64,000 bases of DNA from Pogostemon cablin. Lineage: Eukaryota > Streptophyta > Magnoliopsida > Lamiales > Lamiaceae. The DNA is taken from NCBI GenBank assembly GCA_023678885.1, contig CM043013.1, positions 15,966,791-16,030,790 on the forward strand, written 5' to 3'. The translations under genes and the position numbers were made by a program. Below, piece after piece: positions 47,490-58,637 of the stretch. Below the pieces are notes generated by a model. The model was not told the DNA's origin and made no database searches. It saw only the letters and a list, made by a program, of their open reading frames with translations. Numbering within the stretch: position 1 is the stretch's first letter; each line of letters opens with the position of its first letter.

Positions 47490-47760
47490 GCCGACACGAG
47501 TCGTGCTACGTAGCACGGGTCGTGTCGTGTTAGGGCAAATGGCACACGAGTCGTTCTGCGCCGCACGGCCAAAGGGTGGCCGTGTTGAATGTCTAGACGT
47601 CGCCGCACGGCCTCCGCTTACAGGCCCGTGTCTGGTACACGGGTCGTGCTCCGCAACACGGGTCGTGCTCCGCAACACGACCAAGTGGTGGTCATGTTGG
47701 ATAAATAGATGTCGCCGCACGACCATTCTGGATAGGCCCGTGTCTGGTACACGGTTTCTT
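47490..47760. repeat. CACGGCC/GGCCGTG palindrome cluster, element B 3' LTR
   Basis: Two tandem units of about 113 bases containing GATGTCGCCGCACG and AGGCCCGTGTCTGGTACACG. Matches 59775-60045; most differences are C/T or G/A. Confidence 0.85.
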
Positions 47761-47947
47761 CTTCCTTGTTTGATCTCCCGTCTTCATTTTTACTCAATTT
47801 TCACCTGTTATACATATGTTTAAGATCATTCTCACACATTCCCATGAAAACACATAACACCACCAAAATACACAAAAATACGGATAAAACAATACGAAAA
47901 ATACACACAAAAAGACACTAAAATCTAGGTGAAAATAACGACAATCA

Positions 47948-49445
47948 CACCCCCAAACTTAAAGTATTGTTCGTCCCCGAACAATGAAACTGATAAACCG
48001 AGGGAGAAGTTTTCACCTAGTAAAAAGACTAAACGAACACAAGTAATAACACATCATTAGCAACAAGAATTTCAAATTATGCTAAGCCAACCTACAACAT
48101 TAGATTTATGATAAGAGAAATTAACAAGTTCAATCAAAAGAGAATAAAGAGCAATATAGTCCTTTTAGTCTAAGCCTCACATAAGTTTATCAATGTCACT
48201 CGACACTCTTTAAATAAGGTAAATCAACACTCCTCAATCAATTGGTTCGAATCACCATACACTTGCTCGTAGACTCTATTCACAAACCACCAAAATTTTA
48301 ATCAATGATCAAAAAGGTCTTTAATTAAGGATGTAATGATAGGCTCTTTGGTAGGGTAGGAAGAATATAGGTAAAAGTGACTAAACGAGTGTAAGTATCG
48401 AAGAGGTAGCTACTTTCTTCCATCCCTTCACATTCTTTTTCTTCCTTTCTTTTCTTTATTGATCATAAGCACTAATCATCACTTCCTTGGATTTCTTGAG
48501 CTTCTTATAGATTCATGCCTCTTCTCTTTGATTCTTAAGTACTTGAGCATATTATTGTTGCTTTGCTCATTTTCTTGTTTTGAAGTTGCATGTCCATTCT
48601 TTCTTATGCTCTTTTCATCCTTTTTCTTACTTATTTACCATTTCCTCTTTCTCTTTTGTTATCTCATCATACCTTTCTAGCCACCATCTTCTTTATTACT
48701 CACACAAAAGGTATATATCTTAGGCTCATGTGGGTAATTAAAGCTTGTAATGTGCTATCTTCACAATAAATAGGCTTATAGGCTCAACGTGGTTGACTAG
48801 GGATGATTTTAAAGGTAAGGAAATATTTGGCAATGGCTATACATGACAAGGATGGCCTTAAATCATTTCATCGATCTCCATTAATCGGATTCATTCCTAA
48901 AGTCTTTGAGCAAGTATTTAGTTTATCAAAACTCAACCGATCCACTCATGAAAAGATATACCATGTGTACATGGTCGAGGCTCAAATTCTCACAAGTTTA
49001 TACTCGACTTAAAAGGACTTATTACAACTTATTCATCTTTTAATTGAATTAGTTAAATAAAACATATCACAATTCGAAAGTGTAGAGTTCCTTAATCATA
49101 ATTCGACCTCACTTATCACCATAATGCATCTTCACTCATATTCAAAACGACTCACAATCTTCCAAACAAACCACCAAATCAAACCTAACCACGAAAAATG
49201 AAAACAACTACACACAAACACAAATAAACCAAAGACAACACAAAGACAAAATTAAAAGAAAAGTCACAAATAAAAATCACCCCATCCATGATCAATACAC
49301 ATCAAAAATCATCTCAATCCTTAATTGAAAGAAAAGTACGAAATTAAACATCCCAAAACAAAACAATACGAAGTCTCAAATCCAACACAAATTAAATCAC
49401 TAAAGTAGATGAACTAATGAAGTGTCGAGCACCAAAAGTACTCCC
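47948..49445 (-). other. Element B 3' noncoding region with polypurine tract
   Basis: The polypurine tract AAGTTTGGGGGTG (minus strand, 47948-47960) abuts the 3' LTR. The rest is AT-rich with no coding signal. It ends at the stop of the 3' ORF. Confidence 0.75.
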
Positions 49446-50993
49446 TTAGTTATCCGGAGGTGGAGGGTGTTGATTATGCCATGATCCCCAAGGAGTATAA
49501 GCACGAGGTGTGGTAGGGAATTGGAAATTGAACATCCTTGTGATCATCTCCTCCATGTTGTTCGAGCGTGATCGTGTATTCTCTTCGTAGTACTCCCTAC
49601 GACGCTGCCCCTCATGGATCTCCCTGATCATCGCACCCTGTCTCTGCTGCTCCTCCCGGAACTCTCTCATCTCATCTCCAAGCGCCTGCTGCGTCTGCCT
49701 GATCTCCCTGAGTTCGTTCTCCTGAAGATTCTATCTGGCATTCCCCTCTCTTGGTCCATCTTCTTCCTCTTGTTCTTCTTCTTCTTGCTCAAATGCTGGA
49801 GGCTCTGGTGCATGCTCTTCAAATTCCACCTGATGATGTTGCTCTTCCTCCCCTACATCCATGTCCACCGGCTCAGCTCTCAGATTCCTTAGCTCAGGAT
49901 TCTCATCTACTCTCATCTGCTGGAGCACTGCTTCCACTCCATCTCTATTCTCTCTGTAGAAAGCTCTCACGACTGCTGAGTGGTTAGGACTCGCCATTGC
50001 TAGATTCTGATGCTTTCTTCGTCCTTGCAGTGTGGTGAGCTCAGGAGCAGGTAGAGGAAATGGAGCTCCCTTATCTTGCTTCAAGAAATACATATTTCCT
50101 ATGAATGATAGGAACTCCATCCTTATGAGTTGATTGTACATGAGCCCTTCACTAATCATCGAGTGTTGCATCCCTCTAAGGTCGATGCCTAACCCTTGAG
50201 CAATCATTGTCACCATTCCTCCAATCATAATCCCTCGAGTGTTCTCTCTCTTAGCCACTCTCTCAACATGCTGAATGAAGTGAGCTGCAATGTTCACTGT
50301 GAACTCCTTGAACATACTGTACATGATGTACAACTGCTTCTCTCCAACAGATCCACTCTCGAACCGACCCAGAATAGTATTTGATACTATCTTCTCAAGG
50401 TACCTCATGACTGGGTTCCTTATGGCTGTCCCTTTAGACGAACTTGGAATGTACTCTGGAGGCTCAGTCCCATCCTCAACCAATTTTCTCCACCACGTCT
50501 GTTGATTGAAACCCCCTTGTGGTAGGAAGTTCTGATGACCTCTCATGATTGGGCACCCAAAGAATCTATTCAGCTCATTCACAGGTATCTTCTCCCACAT
50601 CTCATTATTCAACTGGAATGTGATAGCAATAGGAAACTTGTTCCTATCTCTGTGAACCTCCAAGGTGCTCATGAACTCGGCTGTAAGATGGAGATAAGTG
50701 GGAGGTCTCTTATCGAAAAACTCCTCCATTTCCACTCGACGGAATAGAGTCCTCAGATCACCTTCTATTCCAAGGCCCTCCATGGTTGCTTGATCTTAGA
50801 ATCGAGTTGCCCTAATCTTTGGGATTATGTACTCCCATCTCAATGCGTACTTCTCCCATTCCATGAACTCTACTCCGAAATTCTCAGGGTGTTGGTCCTT
50901 CATTAGCAGTTTGGCATCAAGGTTGGACAGTTCCATATCTGACTCAATGAAAATGAAGTCCTCATTGCGTTTCCTCACTCTTCTTTCAGCCAT
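49446..50993 (-). pseudogene. Athila-specific 3' ORF (env position; ATHILA ORF-1 type)
   Basis: One frame of 516 codons from ATG 50991-50993 to 49446, broken by TAA at 50796-50798 and TAG at 49731-49733. The TAG is one step from CAG. After an N-terminal basic segment comes a conserved block (PPTYLHLTAEFMSTL, NELNRFFGCP, NPVMRYLEKIVSNTILGR) typical of the plant transposon protein found in Athila elements. The C-terminal third is acidic (EQEEEEQEEEDGPREG) followed by a coiled coil (REFREEQQRQGAMIREIHE). I see no signal peptide or membrane segment, so it is not an obvious envelope protein. Function is unknown. Confidence 0.75.
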
Positions 50994-52553
50994 CTACAAT
51001 TTCCAACATAATTCAAATTAGTTTTAATTTAACTCAAAGCACAATGTTTCATATTAATTAGAATTATCACTAGTTATTCAACTAAGTGTTAATTCTAGCA
51101 CATATTCAAGCACAATAAACATTGTGTTTCAAAGACTAACATTTAGATCCAATCAACTTAACACAAAGTTATTTCAAAATTTTCATTCAATCAATCACTT
51201 TCAACACCCTAATCCTCTCATTCTTTCATCACATTTCACTTTTTCAATTGGCACAATTCAATTCAATAATGCTTCATGCAAAAAACTTTGAATTCCAATT
51301 TGAAATTTCATTTAGGCATTTCATCAAACACTTGACATGCACACATTTCACACTTTAATTTCAACAAGTCTTAATTATGCTTTCATGCTCAAATCCTCAA
51401 TGCCTAAACTACTTCACATCAATACAATCATCATAGAAGCATTATTGATCAATTTAACAATCACATGCCCTAAATTAATCATCCTAAAATAATTATCCCC
51501 AAATTCTTCCTTCATGAACCCTAATTCTTTCCAAAATTCAATCAATCCAACAATTAAATATGCAAATTCATGTTTCACTATCCTAGACATGCTTCATACA
51601 TTCCATCATTCAAAACCCATACATGAATTTCGCCATTCATACCTCGAATTGAAAATTAGGGCACAAGAATACATACCTTGAATTCTATTGAACAAAATGA
51701 GGGGATTGTTGTTTAAGCTTTTATATTCACCTTTTACACTCACAATCTTACCACTCTTTGATGTTTAGAAGATGAATTGTGGAATTTCCGAATGGATTCA
51801 CGTTGGGAATGTGTTTTAATCCTTTGAGCCGTGTCCAGAATTCTGCCTTTTAAAATGTTTCATCGGACCCGACACGAGTCGTGTCACGCAACACGGCCAT
51901 AAGGTGCCCGTGTTGCGTGTTCTGATGCTCCCGCACGGCCAAAACGTACAGGGCCGTGTTGGCTACACGACTCGAGTCTCGCACTTGGACACGACCCGTG
52001 TCACGCAACACGACCAAAATCTGCTCGTGTTGGGCAAACTGATGTCGCCGCACGGCCAAAGCTTACAGGGCCGTGTCAGCGACACGAGGCGTGTCACTGC
52101 TCCCCTGAATTTTCCAATTTTCATCTTCAACACTTGTCTTTCCTTGTTTCCATGCTTCCAAAACTTCCTATTCATGCTCACACTGCATCAACATCATTAG
52201 TTCAATCTTAATATAAAAAACAAAAGGACTATCAACTTCAACACCACCAAAACGAACCAAAACTAAACCGAACTTATGAGAAAATTTCAAATATGGCTCA
52301 AAAACACACGAATGCTTGTCAACATAGAATATAACATATCGTATCACATCATATCCCCCCAAACTTGAATTGAAACAAGAGTTTCAAAGAAAGTTTGCAA
52401 AAAATGATACGATATACCGTTCACATCAATGACGCACACTTTGAATGTTCAAGAAATCTTCTCCTCATAAGCACAATCCACCTACAAGACCAAAATAAAG
52501 CAAAACAAGAAAAGAAATATTTACAAACCTAAACTACTAAAAGGATACGGATC
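50994..52553 (-). other. Element B spacer between pol and 3' ORF, with internal palindrome cluster
   Basis: Noncoding, 1.56 kb. The left two thirds are AT-rich. Bases 51866-52100 hold the GC-rich CACGGCC/GGCCGTG module described separately. It separates integrase from the 3' ORF and would have to contain any splice acceptor or promoter used to express that ORF. Confidence 0.6.
51866..52100. repeat. Internal CACGGCC/GGCCGTG palindrome cluster of element B
   Basis: Two units share GTGCGGCGACATCAG (minus strand) and ACACGGCC/GGCCGTG with the LTR clusters, but it sits far from either LTR. On the minus strand it lies about 0.85 kb upstream of the 3' ORF start. Confidence 0.85.
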
Positions 52554-54422
52554 TCAAGAAGAGAAGGTGTCAACATATACCAACTCCCTTTGAGAGGGAG
52601 AATGGTAATGCTTAACCCTATGACCATTGACAATAAAAGAATTCCCATCCGATCCTTCAAGCATTAAAGATCCATTTTCTCTAACTTCAATCACCTCATA
52701 TGGACCGGTCCATTTTGAACGAAGCTTTCCGGGAAACAGTTTCAATCTAGAATTGAATAAAAGTACCTTATCCCCCGGTATAAACTCCTTTGCTTTAATT
52801 CTTTCATCATGCCATCTTTTAAGCTTCTCCTTGACAATTCGTGAGTTTGAATATGCTTCCTCACGAAATTCTTCAAGCTCAATCAATTGAAGACATCTTT
52901 TCTTTCCCGATTCTTTCTCCTCAAGATTCAACTTCCTCAATGCCCATAAAGCCTTGTGTTCTATTTCAACCGGAAGATGACATGTTTTCCCATAGACAAG
53001 TTTATACGGAGAAAGACCAAGAGCGGTTTTGTACGCCGTTCGATAAGCCCAAAGCGCATCATCTAGCTTAGAAGACCAATCCTTCCTATTCCCCTTGACT
53101 GTCTTCTCAAGTACAAGCTTCACTTGCCTATTTGATACTTCCGCCAAACCATTTGTTTGCGGATGATAAGGTATTGACACCTTGTGCTTCACTCCATAGC
53201 TTATCAAAAGCTTCTCAATGATCTTGTTTATGAAATGAGTCCCTTGATCGCTAATGATCGCCTTTGGTACTCCAAACCTTGCAAAAATGTTCTTCTTCAA
53301 GAAAGCCTTGACAACTAGAGCATCATTTGTTCTTGTAGGAATTGCTTCTACCCATTTAGACACATAGTCTACCGCAAGCAAAATGTAGAGAAAACCATTG
53401 GAAGGCGGAAATGGTCCCATGAAGTCCATCCCCCAAACGTCAAACACTTCAACTTCAAAGATGTTCTTCATAGGCATCTCATCTCTTTGTCCAATACTTC
53501 CAATTCTTTGACATCTATCACACTCCTTGACGTATTCTTTGCAATCCTTGAACAATGTTGGCCAAAACAATCCCGACTGTAAGATCTTAGCTCCCGTCTT
53601 TTGAAACCCAAAGTGTCCTCCACATGGTAAACTATGGCACATCTCCATGACACTTACTTTTTCTTCCTCCGGAATACACCTCCGTATGATACCATCTGGA
53701 CAATTCTTAAACAACAAAGGATCATCCCACAAATATTCTTTAACATCATGGTAGAACTTTTTCCTTTTTGACTCGGTGAGATGGTCCGGCTTGATACCAC
53801 ACGCTAAATAGTTTACCAAATCCGCGTACCACGGTCTTCCGGTCTCACACAAAGTGTACATCCGATGAAAATTCACTTGAAGTATCTCTTCATCCGGGAA
53901 CATATCATTTATGAGCTCCATGGTTCCTTTTTCATCAACATTCTCCAATCGTGACAAGTGGTCGGCTATGACATTTTCGACTCCCTTCTTATCACGTATC
54001 TCAACATCAAACTCCTGCAACAAAAGAACCCAACGAATTAGTCTTGGTTTAGCATCCTTTTTACTCATCAAATACCTAATGGCAGCATGATCCGTGTAGA
54101 CAATGGTTTTCGTGCCAACTAAGTATGGACGAAATTTTTCAAAAGCATAGACTACGGAAAGAAACTCCTTTTCCGTTGTGGTGTAATTCTTTTGATTGGC
54201 ATTGAACGTCTTTGATGCATAATAGATAGCTCGAAATTTCCTCTCTCGCACTTGTCCAAGCACTACTCCCAAGGCATTATCACTTGCATCACAATGGAGT
54301 TCAAAGGGCTTGCTCCAATCGGGAGAGACAAGGATTGGTGAAGAAATCAAAGCTTCCTTTAACACCCTAAAAGCATCAAGACATTCATCATTAAATTCAA
54401 ATGGAGTATCTTTCTCAAGCAA
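52554..54422 (-). CDS. Element B RNase H and integrase (pol part 2)
   Basis: RNase H about residues 20-170: FELHCDASDNALGVVL (Asp), YTTTEKEFLSVVYAFEKF (Glu), VYTDHAAIRYL (Asp), VIADHLSRLE (Asp). The integrase zinc domain follows, with GGHFGFQKT and CDRCQR. The core has WGMDFMGPF, AIISDQGTHF and NGLAEVSNRQ, so the D-D-E triad is complete. The C-terminal domain has FIPGDKVLLFNSRLKLFPGK and ends in WTGPYEV-type sequence. It should be continuous with the RT upstream, but a one-base deletion near 54463 puts it in another frame. No internal start is expected; it is pol sequence rather than a separate gene. Confidence 0.92.
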   Translation of the reverse strand: MLEKDTPFEFNDECLDAFRVLKEALISSPILVSPDWSKPFELHCDASDNALGVVLGQVRERKFRAIYYASKTFNANQKNYTTTEKEFLSVVYAFEKFRPYLVGTKTIVYTDHAAIRYLMSKKDAKPRLIRWVLLLQEFDVEIRDKKGVENVIADHLSRLENVDEKGTMELINDMFPDEEILQVNFHRMYTLCETGRPWYADLVNYLACGIKPDHLTESKRKKFYHDVKEYLWDDPLLFKNCPDGIIRRCIPEEEKVSVMEMCHSLPCGGHFGFQKTGAKILQSGLFWPTLFKDCKEYVKECDRCQRIGSIGQRDEMPMKNIFEVEVFDVWGMDFMGPFPPSNGFLYILLAVDYVSKWVEAIPTRTNDALVVKAFLKKNIFARFGVPKAIISDQGTHFINKIIEKLLISYGVKHKVSIPYHPQTNGLAEVSNRQVKLVLEKTVKGNRKDWSSKLDDALWAYRTAYKTALGLSPYKLVYGKTCHLPVEIEHKALWALRKLNLEEKESGKKRCLQLIELEEFREEAYSNSRIVKEKLKRWHDERIKAKEFIPGDKVLLFNSRLKLFPGKLRSKWTGPYEVIEVRENGSLMLEGSDGNSFIVNGHRVKHYHSPSQRELVYVDTFSS

Positions 54423-57400
54423 TTTACAAAAAGGTTTGGCAATATTAGAAAAATCTTTATAAAACGTCGATAGAATCCGGCGTGACCAAGAAAAGATCTA
54501 ACCCCTTTTTCATTTTTAGGAGGGGGAAGATGTTCAATGGCTACAACCTTCGCTCTATCAACTCTCAAACCTTTTTCGGAGATATGATGACCAAGTACGA
54601 TACCCTCTTGAACCATAAAGTGACATTTTTCCCAATTCAAGACGAGGTTCGTATCTTGACATCGCTGCAAGACCATGGACAAATTAGTTAAGCATATATC
54701 AAATGAAGATCCAAACACGGAGAAATCATCCATAAAAACTTCCATCACATTTTCAATCAATCCTCCAAAAATAGCCATCATACAACGTTGAAAGGTGGCG
54801 GGTGCATTGCATAACCCAAAAGGCAATTTATAGAAAGCGAATGTGCCATACGGACAAGTAAAAGTTGTTTTCTCTTGATCCTCGGGGGCTATCATGATTT
54901 GGTTATACCCCGAGTAACCATCTAGAAAACAATAATACTTGTATCCCGCCAACCTATCAAGCATTTGATCAATAAAAGGCAAAGGGAAATGATCCTTATG
55001 AGTATTGTCATTAAGTTTTCTATAATCACAACAAACTCTCCACCCCGTTTTCACCCTTGTTGCAAGTTCTTCATCAAATTCCGTTTTAACAATGGTTAAC
55101 CCTCCTTTCTTAGCCACAACATGCAAAGGACATACATGAGGACTATCACTAATGGCATAAACAATTTTAGTATCCAACCACTTTAAAACTTCTTTTCTAA
55201 CAACTTCTTGCATAATAGGATTCAAACGCCTTTGAGGTTGTATACATGATTTATTCTCATCAATCAACCTTATGTGATGCATGCAAATTGTGGGACTAAT
55301 TCCCTTCAAATCATCCAAACTCCACCCTATAGCACTCTTATGATCTCTAAGTACTCTCAACAATTTATCAAGTTCTAAAGGTGAAAGGGATGATGATACA
55401 ATTACCGGACATGTCTTCTCGTCCCCCAAATATGCATACCTAAGGTGATCGGGTAGAGGTTTCAATTCTTCCTTTCCTTTATCAACCTTTGACTCTTCAT
55501 TCTCTATCTCTAATGGAAGATATTCCCTCTTTCCATAGTATGCCAACTTTGCTTCATCCTCTTGCATTTCCCTACAAGCATTCAATTCATGTAAACAATC
55601 ATTAATATCTTCATCTTCTAAACAATTAAAATAATGATTAGAGTTTAAAGATAAAGTAAGAGAATGGCTTATGCTCATTTCAAGAGGATCTTTAGCTAAG
55701 ATGAATGGTAGGTTCTCTTCAACAACTTCATCAATCATGTCGATCCTTCTACATTCTTCTTTCTCATTTGGATACCTCATAGCACTCTTCAACGAGAAAA
55801 CCACCTCTTCCTCATTTACTCTCAACTTCAACTCCCCTTTTTGTACATCAATTAAAGATCTTCCCGTTGCTAAAAATGGACGCCCCAGTATCAATGGAAC
55901 ATTTGCATCCTCATCCATATCAAGCACTACAAAATCAACCGGGAATATAAACTTTCCAACCTTGACTAACACATCCTCCACTATTCCTCTAGGGTAGGTT
56001 AAAGACCTATCCGCTAGTTGCAATGTAACGGATGTAGGTTTCACTTCCCCTATACCAAGTTTCTTGAAAATGGACATAGGCATCAAGTTAATACTTGCCC
56101 CAAGATCGCAAAGAGCTTTATGAACCTCACTCTTGCCCATTTCACACGTAATAACAAAACTCCCCGGATCTTTGAGCTTTGGAGGCAACTTCCTTTGAAT
56201 TATTGCACTACACTCCTCCGTCAAGTTGACGGTCTCATTTTCTATCAAGCTCCTCTTCCTTGACATGATGTCCTTCAAAAACTTCGCATAGTGAGGCATT
56301 TGTTTCAAAGCATCCGCAAAGGGTATATTAATGTGGATTTTCTTGAAAATTTCCAAAAACTTTGCAAACTTTTCATCCAAGCCTTTCTTCAAAAATCGAT
56401 GTGGAAAAGGAATAGGTACTTGTGTTTTTGGAATTCCCCAACTATCCCTTTCCACTTCAATTTCCTCCTCTTTCTTTTTCATTGCCTTGGTTCTTTCCCA
56501 TTTCTTTTCAACAACCTTGTTATCAATCAATTCAGGTTCCTCATTCAATTTATCCTCAACTTCACTTTCAACATCGAATTCTTCTTCAACCAAGGTTTTC
56601 TCCATCTCATTCTCTTCCACCTTATCATCTTCCAATGGCATAGATGGTCCATCATAATTTGTTCCACTCCTCAAGGTAATTGTCTTGCATTGTTCCTTTG
56701 GATTTACAATGGTAGTGGAAGGAAATTTCCCTTTCTCATTAGCACTCATTGAGCTCGCCATTTGACCAAATGAATACTCCAAGGCTTTGAGTCTTCTATC
56801 ACTGTTTTCCTCAATGGCTTTTAATCGTCTTTCATTTACTTCCTCAAAAGCCTTGAATTTTCTTTCAATTACTTCCTCTTGATTTTTGTTGGAAGCAATC
56901 AAATTTTCAAGAAGTTCTTCGGTAGTCGTCTTCCCTTCATTATTTGGCACTTTAGCTCCCGGATGATACCCCGGAGGATAAGCAACCGCATTACTTGGGT
57001 TTGCATAAGAAAAATTGTCTTGCCTCCTTTGTTGTTGTGGATAAGAACTTCCACTTCCTTGGCTAGTGAATCCTCCTTGCCTTGGTTGTTGTGGTGGGTG
57101 CGAACTTCCAGGAGCATTGAATCCTCCTTGCATTTGTGGATAACTTCCTTGATTTTGATTGAAATTACCTTGGTAATTGTTTTGATAATTACCTTGGTAA
57201 TTTCTTCCTTGCATATAAGACACATCCTCAACACGTGGCATAGAGTTGGTCCATTGTTCACCATTCACAACATTCGGAGGTAGCACACCTTGCTCGACTT
57301 GTAGCCCCTCAACCATATTCGCTCCTTGATTGTTCACACTTTGATTCAAGCTCATTTGTTTAACGACTTCCGCCACTATCTTTTCCATGCTTAGCATACT

Positions 57401-58483
57401 TGGTTCAACACTTACACTCTTCACACTAAACTGTTGTCCTTTATCATAGCTCTCAAAACCATAGCTTCCACTAACTCTCTCCGATGGCCATTGATAGACA
57501 TTTGTAGCAATCTCATCAAAAATTCGAATAGCCCTTTTCGGAGTTACTCCTAGTACGGATCCTCCTGCCGAGGCATCAACAAGCACTCTTTGCCCATTCA
57601 CAAGTCCTTGATAGAAAAATCCAACTTGTTGATTCTCCGGGAAACCATGTTGTGGACACTTGCGTAGCATTTCTTTGAACCTTTCACACGCTTCATAAAA
57701 GCTCTCTTGAGGCATTTGCTTGAATTGAGTGATCAAGCTCTTCATTTGAAGCGTCTTTGATGGTGGGAAGTATTTGTTCAAAAATAATTGTGCTAGCTCG
57801 TCCCAAGTGTTGCACGTACCGGGAGTAATGGTGGAGAGCCATGTTCTTGCTCTATCCCTCAAAGAAAATGGGAACAACCTCATCTTGATGCAATCTTCAC
57901 TCACTCCATTCATTTTCACGGTGTTAGCAATCTCCACAAATTGAGCTAGATGAGCATTAGGATCTTCATTCGGAGCTCCACCAAATTGTTGCTCTCGCAC
58001 CAATGAAATCAAGCCCATTTTAAACTCAAAGTTGTTGGTATGAATTGGTGGTCCCATCATTTGTGGAATTGCCCTTGGCATGAAGAAGTCCCGGATCACC
58101 CTTTGATCATTTTGCATTCCATATTGCACCGGAGGTGGAGGTGGTGGCACATAAGCTTGTTGTGGAGGAGGATAAGCTTGTTGAAAACCTTGTTGAATCA
58201 TCGCTTGTTGCACCAGTTGTTGAATATAAGCTTGATTGTTTATAGCTCCATGATTTTGATAGGCTTGCTGAGGAGGATTCTCATTGAATTGATGTGCGTT
58301 GTCTTGCACGTTCATATTGTGTCCTCCTTCCCCATCATGCTCTATCCCAACACGATTGTCACCTTGAAAATTCTCCATTCGCTCACTATTTTTGGTTTTG
58401 TTCTCTCTTCTCCTTCTCCTCAAAGTGTTTTCAAGCTCTAGATCAATTGGTTCGACTTGCTTCCCTTTTGACCTCGTTTGCAT
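54359..58483 (-). CDS. Element B gag-protease-RT (pol part 1), 1,374 codons
   Basis: Starts MQTRSKGKQ, the usual Athila Gag start. Gln/Pro-rich linker to residue 145; capsid core about 178-300 (RARTWLSTITPG, FLNKYFPPSKT); Asn/Gln-rich stretch about 430-520; coiled coil about 540-590. Protease active site ALCDLGASINLMP near 790. RT about 1075-1335, with WRVCCDYRKLND, FLDGYSGYNQI, FGLCNAPATFQRC and the catalytic FMDDFSVFG near 1253. The last 25 or so codons are out of frame because one A is missing in an A-run near 54463 (family RRFIKDF reads RRFIKIF). Otherwise intact over 4 kb, which supports a recent insertion. Confidence 0.93.
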   Translation of the reverse strand: MQTRSKGKQVEPIDLELENTLRRRRRENKTKNSERMENFQGDNRVGIEHDGEGGHNMNVQDNAHQFNENPPQQAYQNHGAINNQAYIQQLVQQAMIQQGFQQAYPPPQQAYVPPPPPPVQYGMQNDQRVIRDFFMPRAIPQMMGPPIHTNNFEFKMGLISLVREQQFGGAPNEDPNAHLAQFVEIANTVKMNGVSEDCIKMRLFPFSLRDRARTWLSTITPGTCNTWDELAQLFLNKYFPPSKTLQMKSLITQFKQMPQESFYEACERFKEMLRKCPQHGFPENQQVGFFYQGLVNGQRVLVDASAGGSVLGVTPKRAIRIFDEIATNVYQWPSERVSGSYGFESYDKGQQFSVKSVSVEPSMLSMEKIVAEVVKQMSLNQSVNNQGANMVEGLQVEQGVLPPNVVNGEQWTNSMPRVEDVSYMQGRNYQGNYQNNYQGNFNQNQGSYPQMQGGFNAPGSSHPPQQPRQGGFTSQGSGSSYPQQQRRQDNFSYANPSNAVAYPPGYHPGAKVPNNEGKTTTEELLENLIASNKNQEEVIERKFKAFEEVNERRLKAIEENSDRRLKALEYSFGQMASSMSANEKGKFPSTTIVNPKEQCKTITLRSGTNYDGPSMPLEDDKVEENEMEKTLVEEEFDVESEVEDKLNEEPELIDNKVVEKKWERTKAMKKKEEEIEVERDSWGIPKTQVPIPFPHRFLKKGLDEKFAKFLEIFKKIHINIPFADALKQMPHYAKFLKDIMSRKRSLIENETVNLTEECSAIIQRKLPPKLKDPGSFVITCEMGKSEVHKALCDLGASINLMPMSIFKKLGIGEVKPTSVTLQLADRSLTYPRGIVEDVLVKVGKFIFPVDFVVLDMDEDANVPLILGRPFLATGRSLIDVQKGELKLRVNEEEVVFSLKSAMRYPNEKEECRRIDMIDEVVEENLPFILAKDPLEMSISHSLTLSLNSNHYFNCLEDEDINDCLHELNACREMQEDEAKLAYYGKREYLPLEIENEESKVDKGKEELKPLPDHLRYAYLGDEKTCPVIVSSSLSPLELDKLLRVLRDHKSAIGWSLDDLKGISPTICMHHIRLIDENKSCIQPQRRLNPIMQEVVRKEVLKWLDTKIVYAISDSPHVCPLHVVAKKGGLTIVKTEFDEELATRVKTGWRVCCDYRKLNDNTHKDHFPLPFIDQMLDRLAGYKYYCFLDGYSGYNQIMIAPEDQEKTTFTCPYGTFAFYKLPFGLCNAPATFQRCMMAIFGGLIENVMEVFMDDFSVFGSSFDICLTNLSMVLQRCQDTNLVLNWEKCHFMVQEGIVLGHHISEKGLRVDRAKVVAIEHLPPPKNEKGVRSFLGHAGFYRRFIKIFLILPNLFVNCLRKILHLNLMMNVLMLLGC

Positions 58484-58637
58484 ACACCTTCAAGATAAGA
58501 GAAATTAGAACAAATTTTCACAAAGCAAATACAAGTAATAAATACAAGAAGAAAAAAAAATGTCTCTAGTAAGATCGCTCTAAACGTTCATTCTTTAAGC
58601 TACTAGCAACCGTTACCTCCCCGGCAACGGCGCCATT
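58484..58637 (-). promoter_or_regulatory. Element B leader and primer-binding site
   Basis: TGGCGCCGTTGCCGGGGAG on the minus strand at 58617-58635 lies two bases inside the 5' LTR, then a short leader to the gag ATG. It is the same primer sequence as in element A. Confidence 0.85.

Larger units (their letters stand above)
44370..47947 (-). repeat. Element B 3' LTR, split by solo LTR E
   Basis: Matches 58638-60233 on both sides of the 45397-47374 insertion. On the minus strand it begins TGATTGTCGTTATTTTCACC. The TATA box is near 47432-47441 and the palindrome cluster at 47490-47760. Confidence 0.92.

Noticed and set aside
47457..47823. Long frames across the CACGGCC clusters (also 34840-35250, 51850-52200 and 59752-60109) encoding Arg/Thr/His-rich peptides
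   Set aside because: They follow from repeated palindromes free of stops in several frames on both strands. They lie in LTR promoter regions and have no start context or homology.
49731..50783. Calling the Athila 3' ORF a retroviral envelope
   Set aside because: Position fits, but I see no signal peptide, membrane segment or cysteine pattern. It matches the Athila-specific ORF instead.
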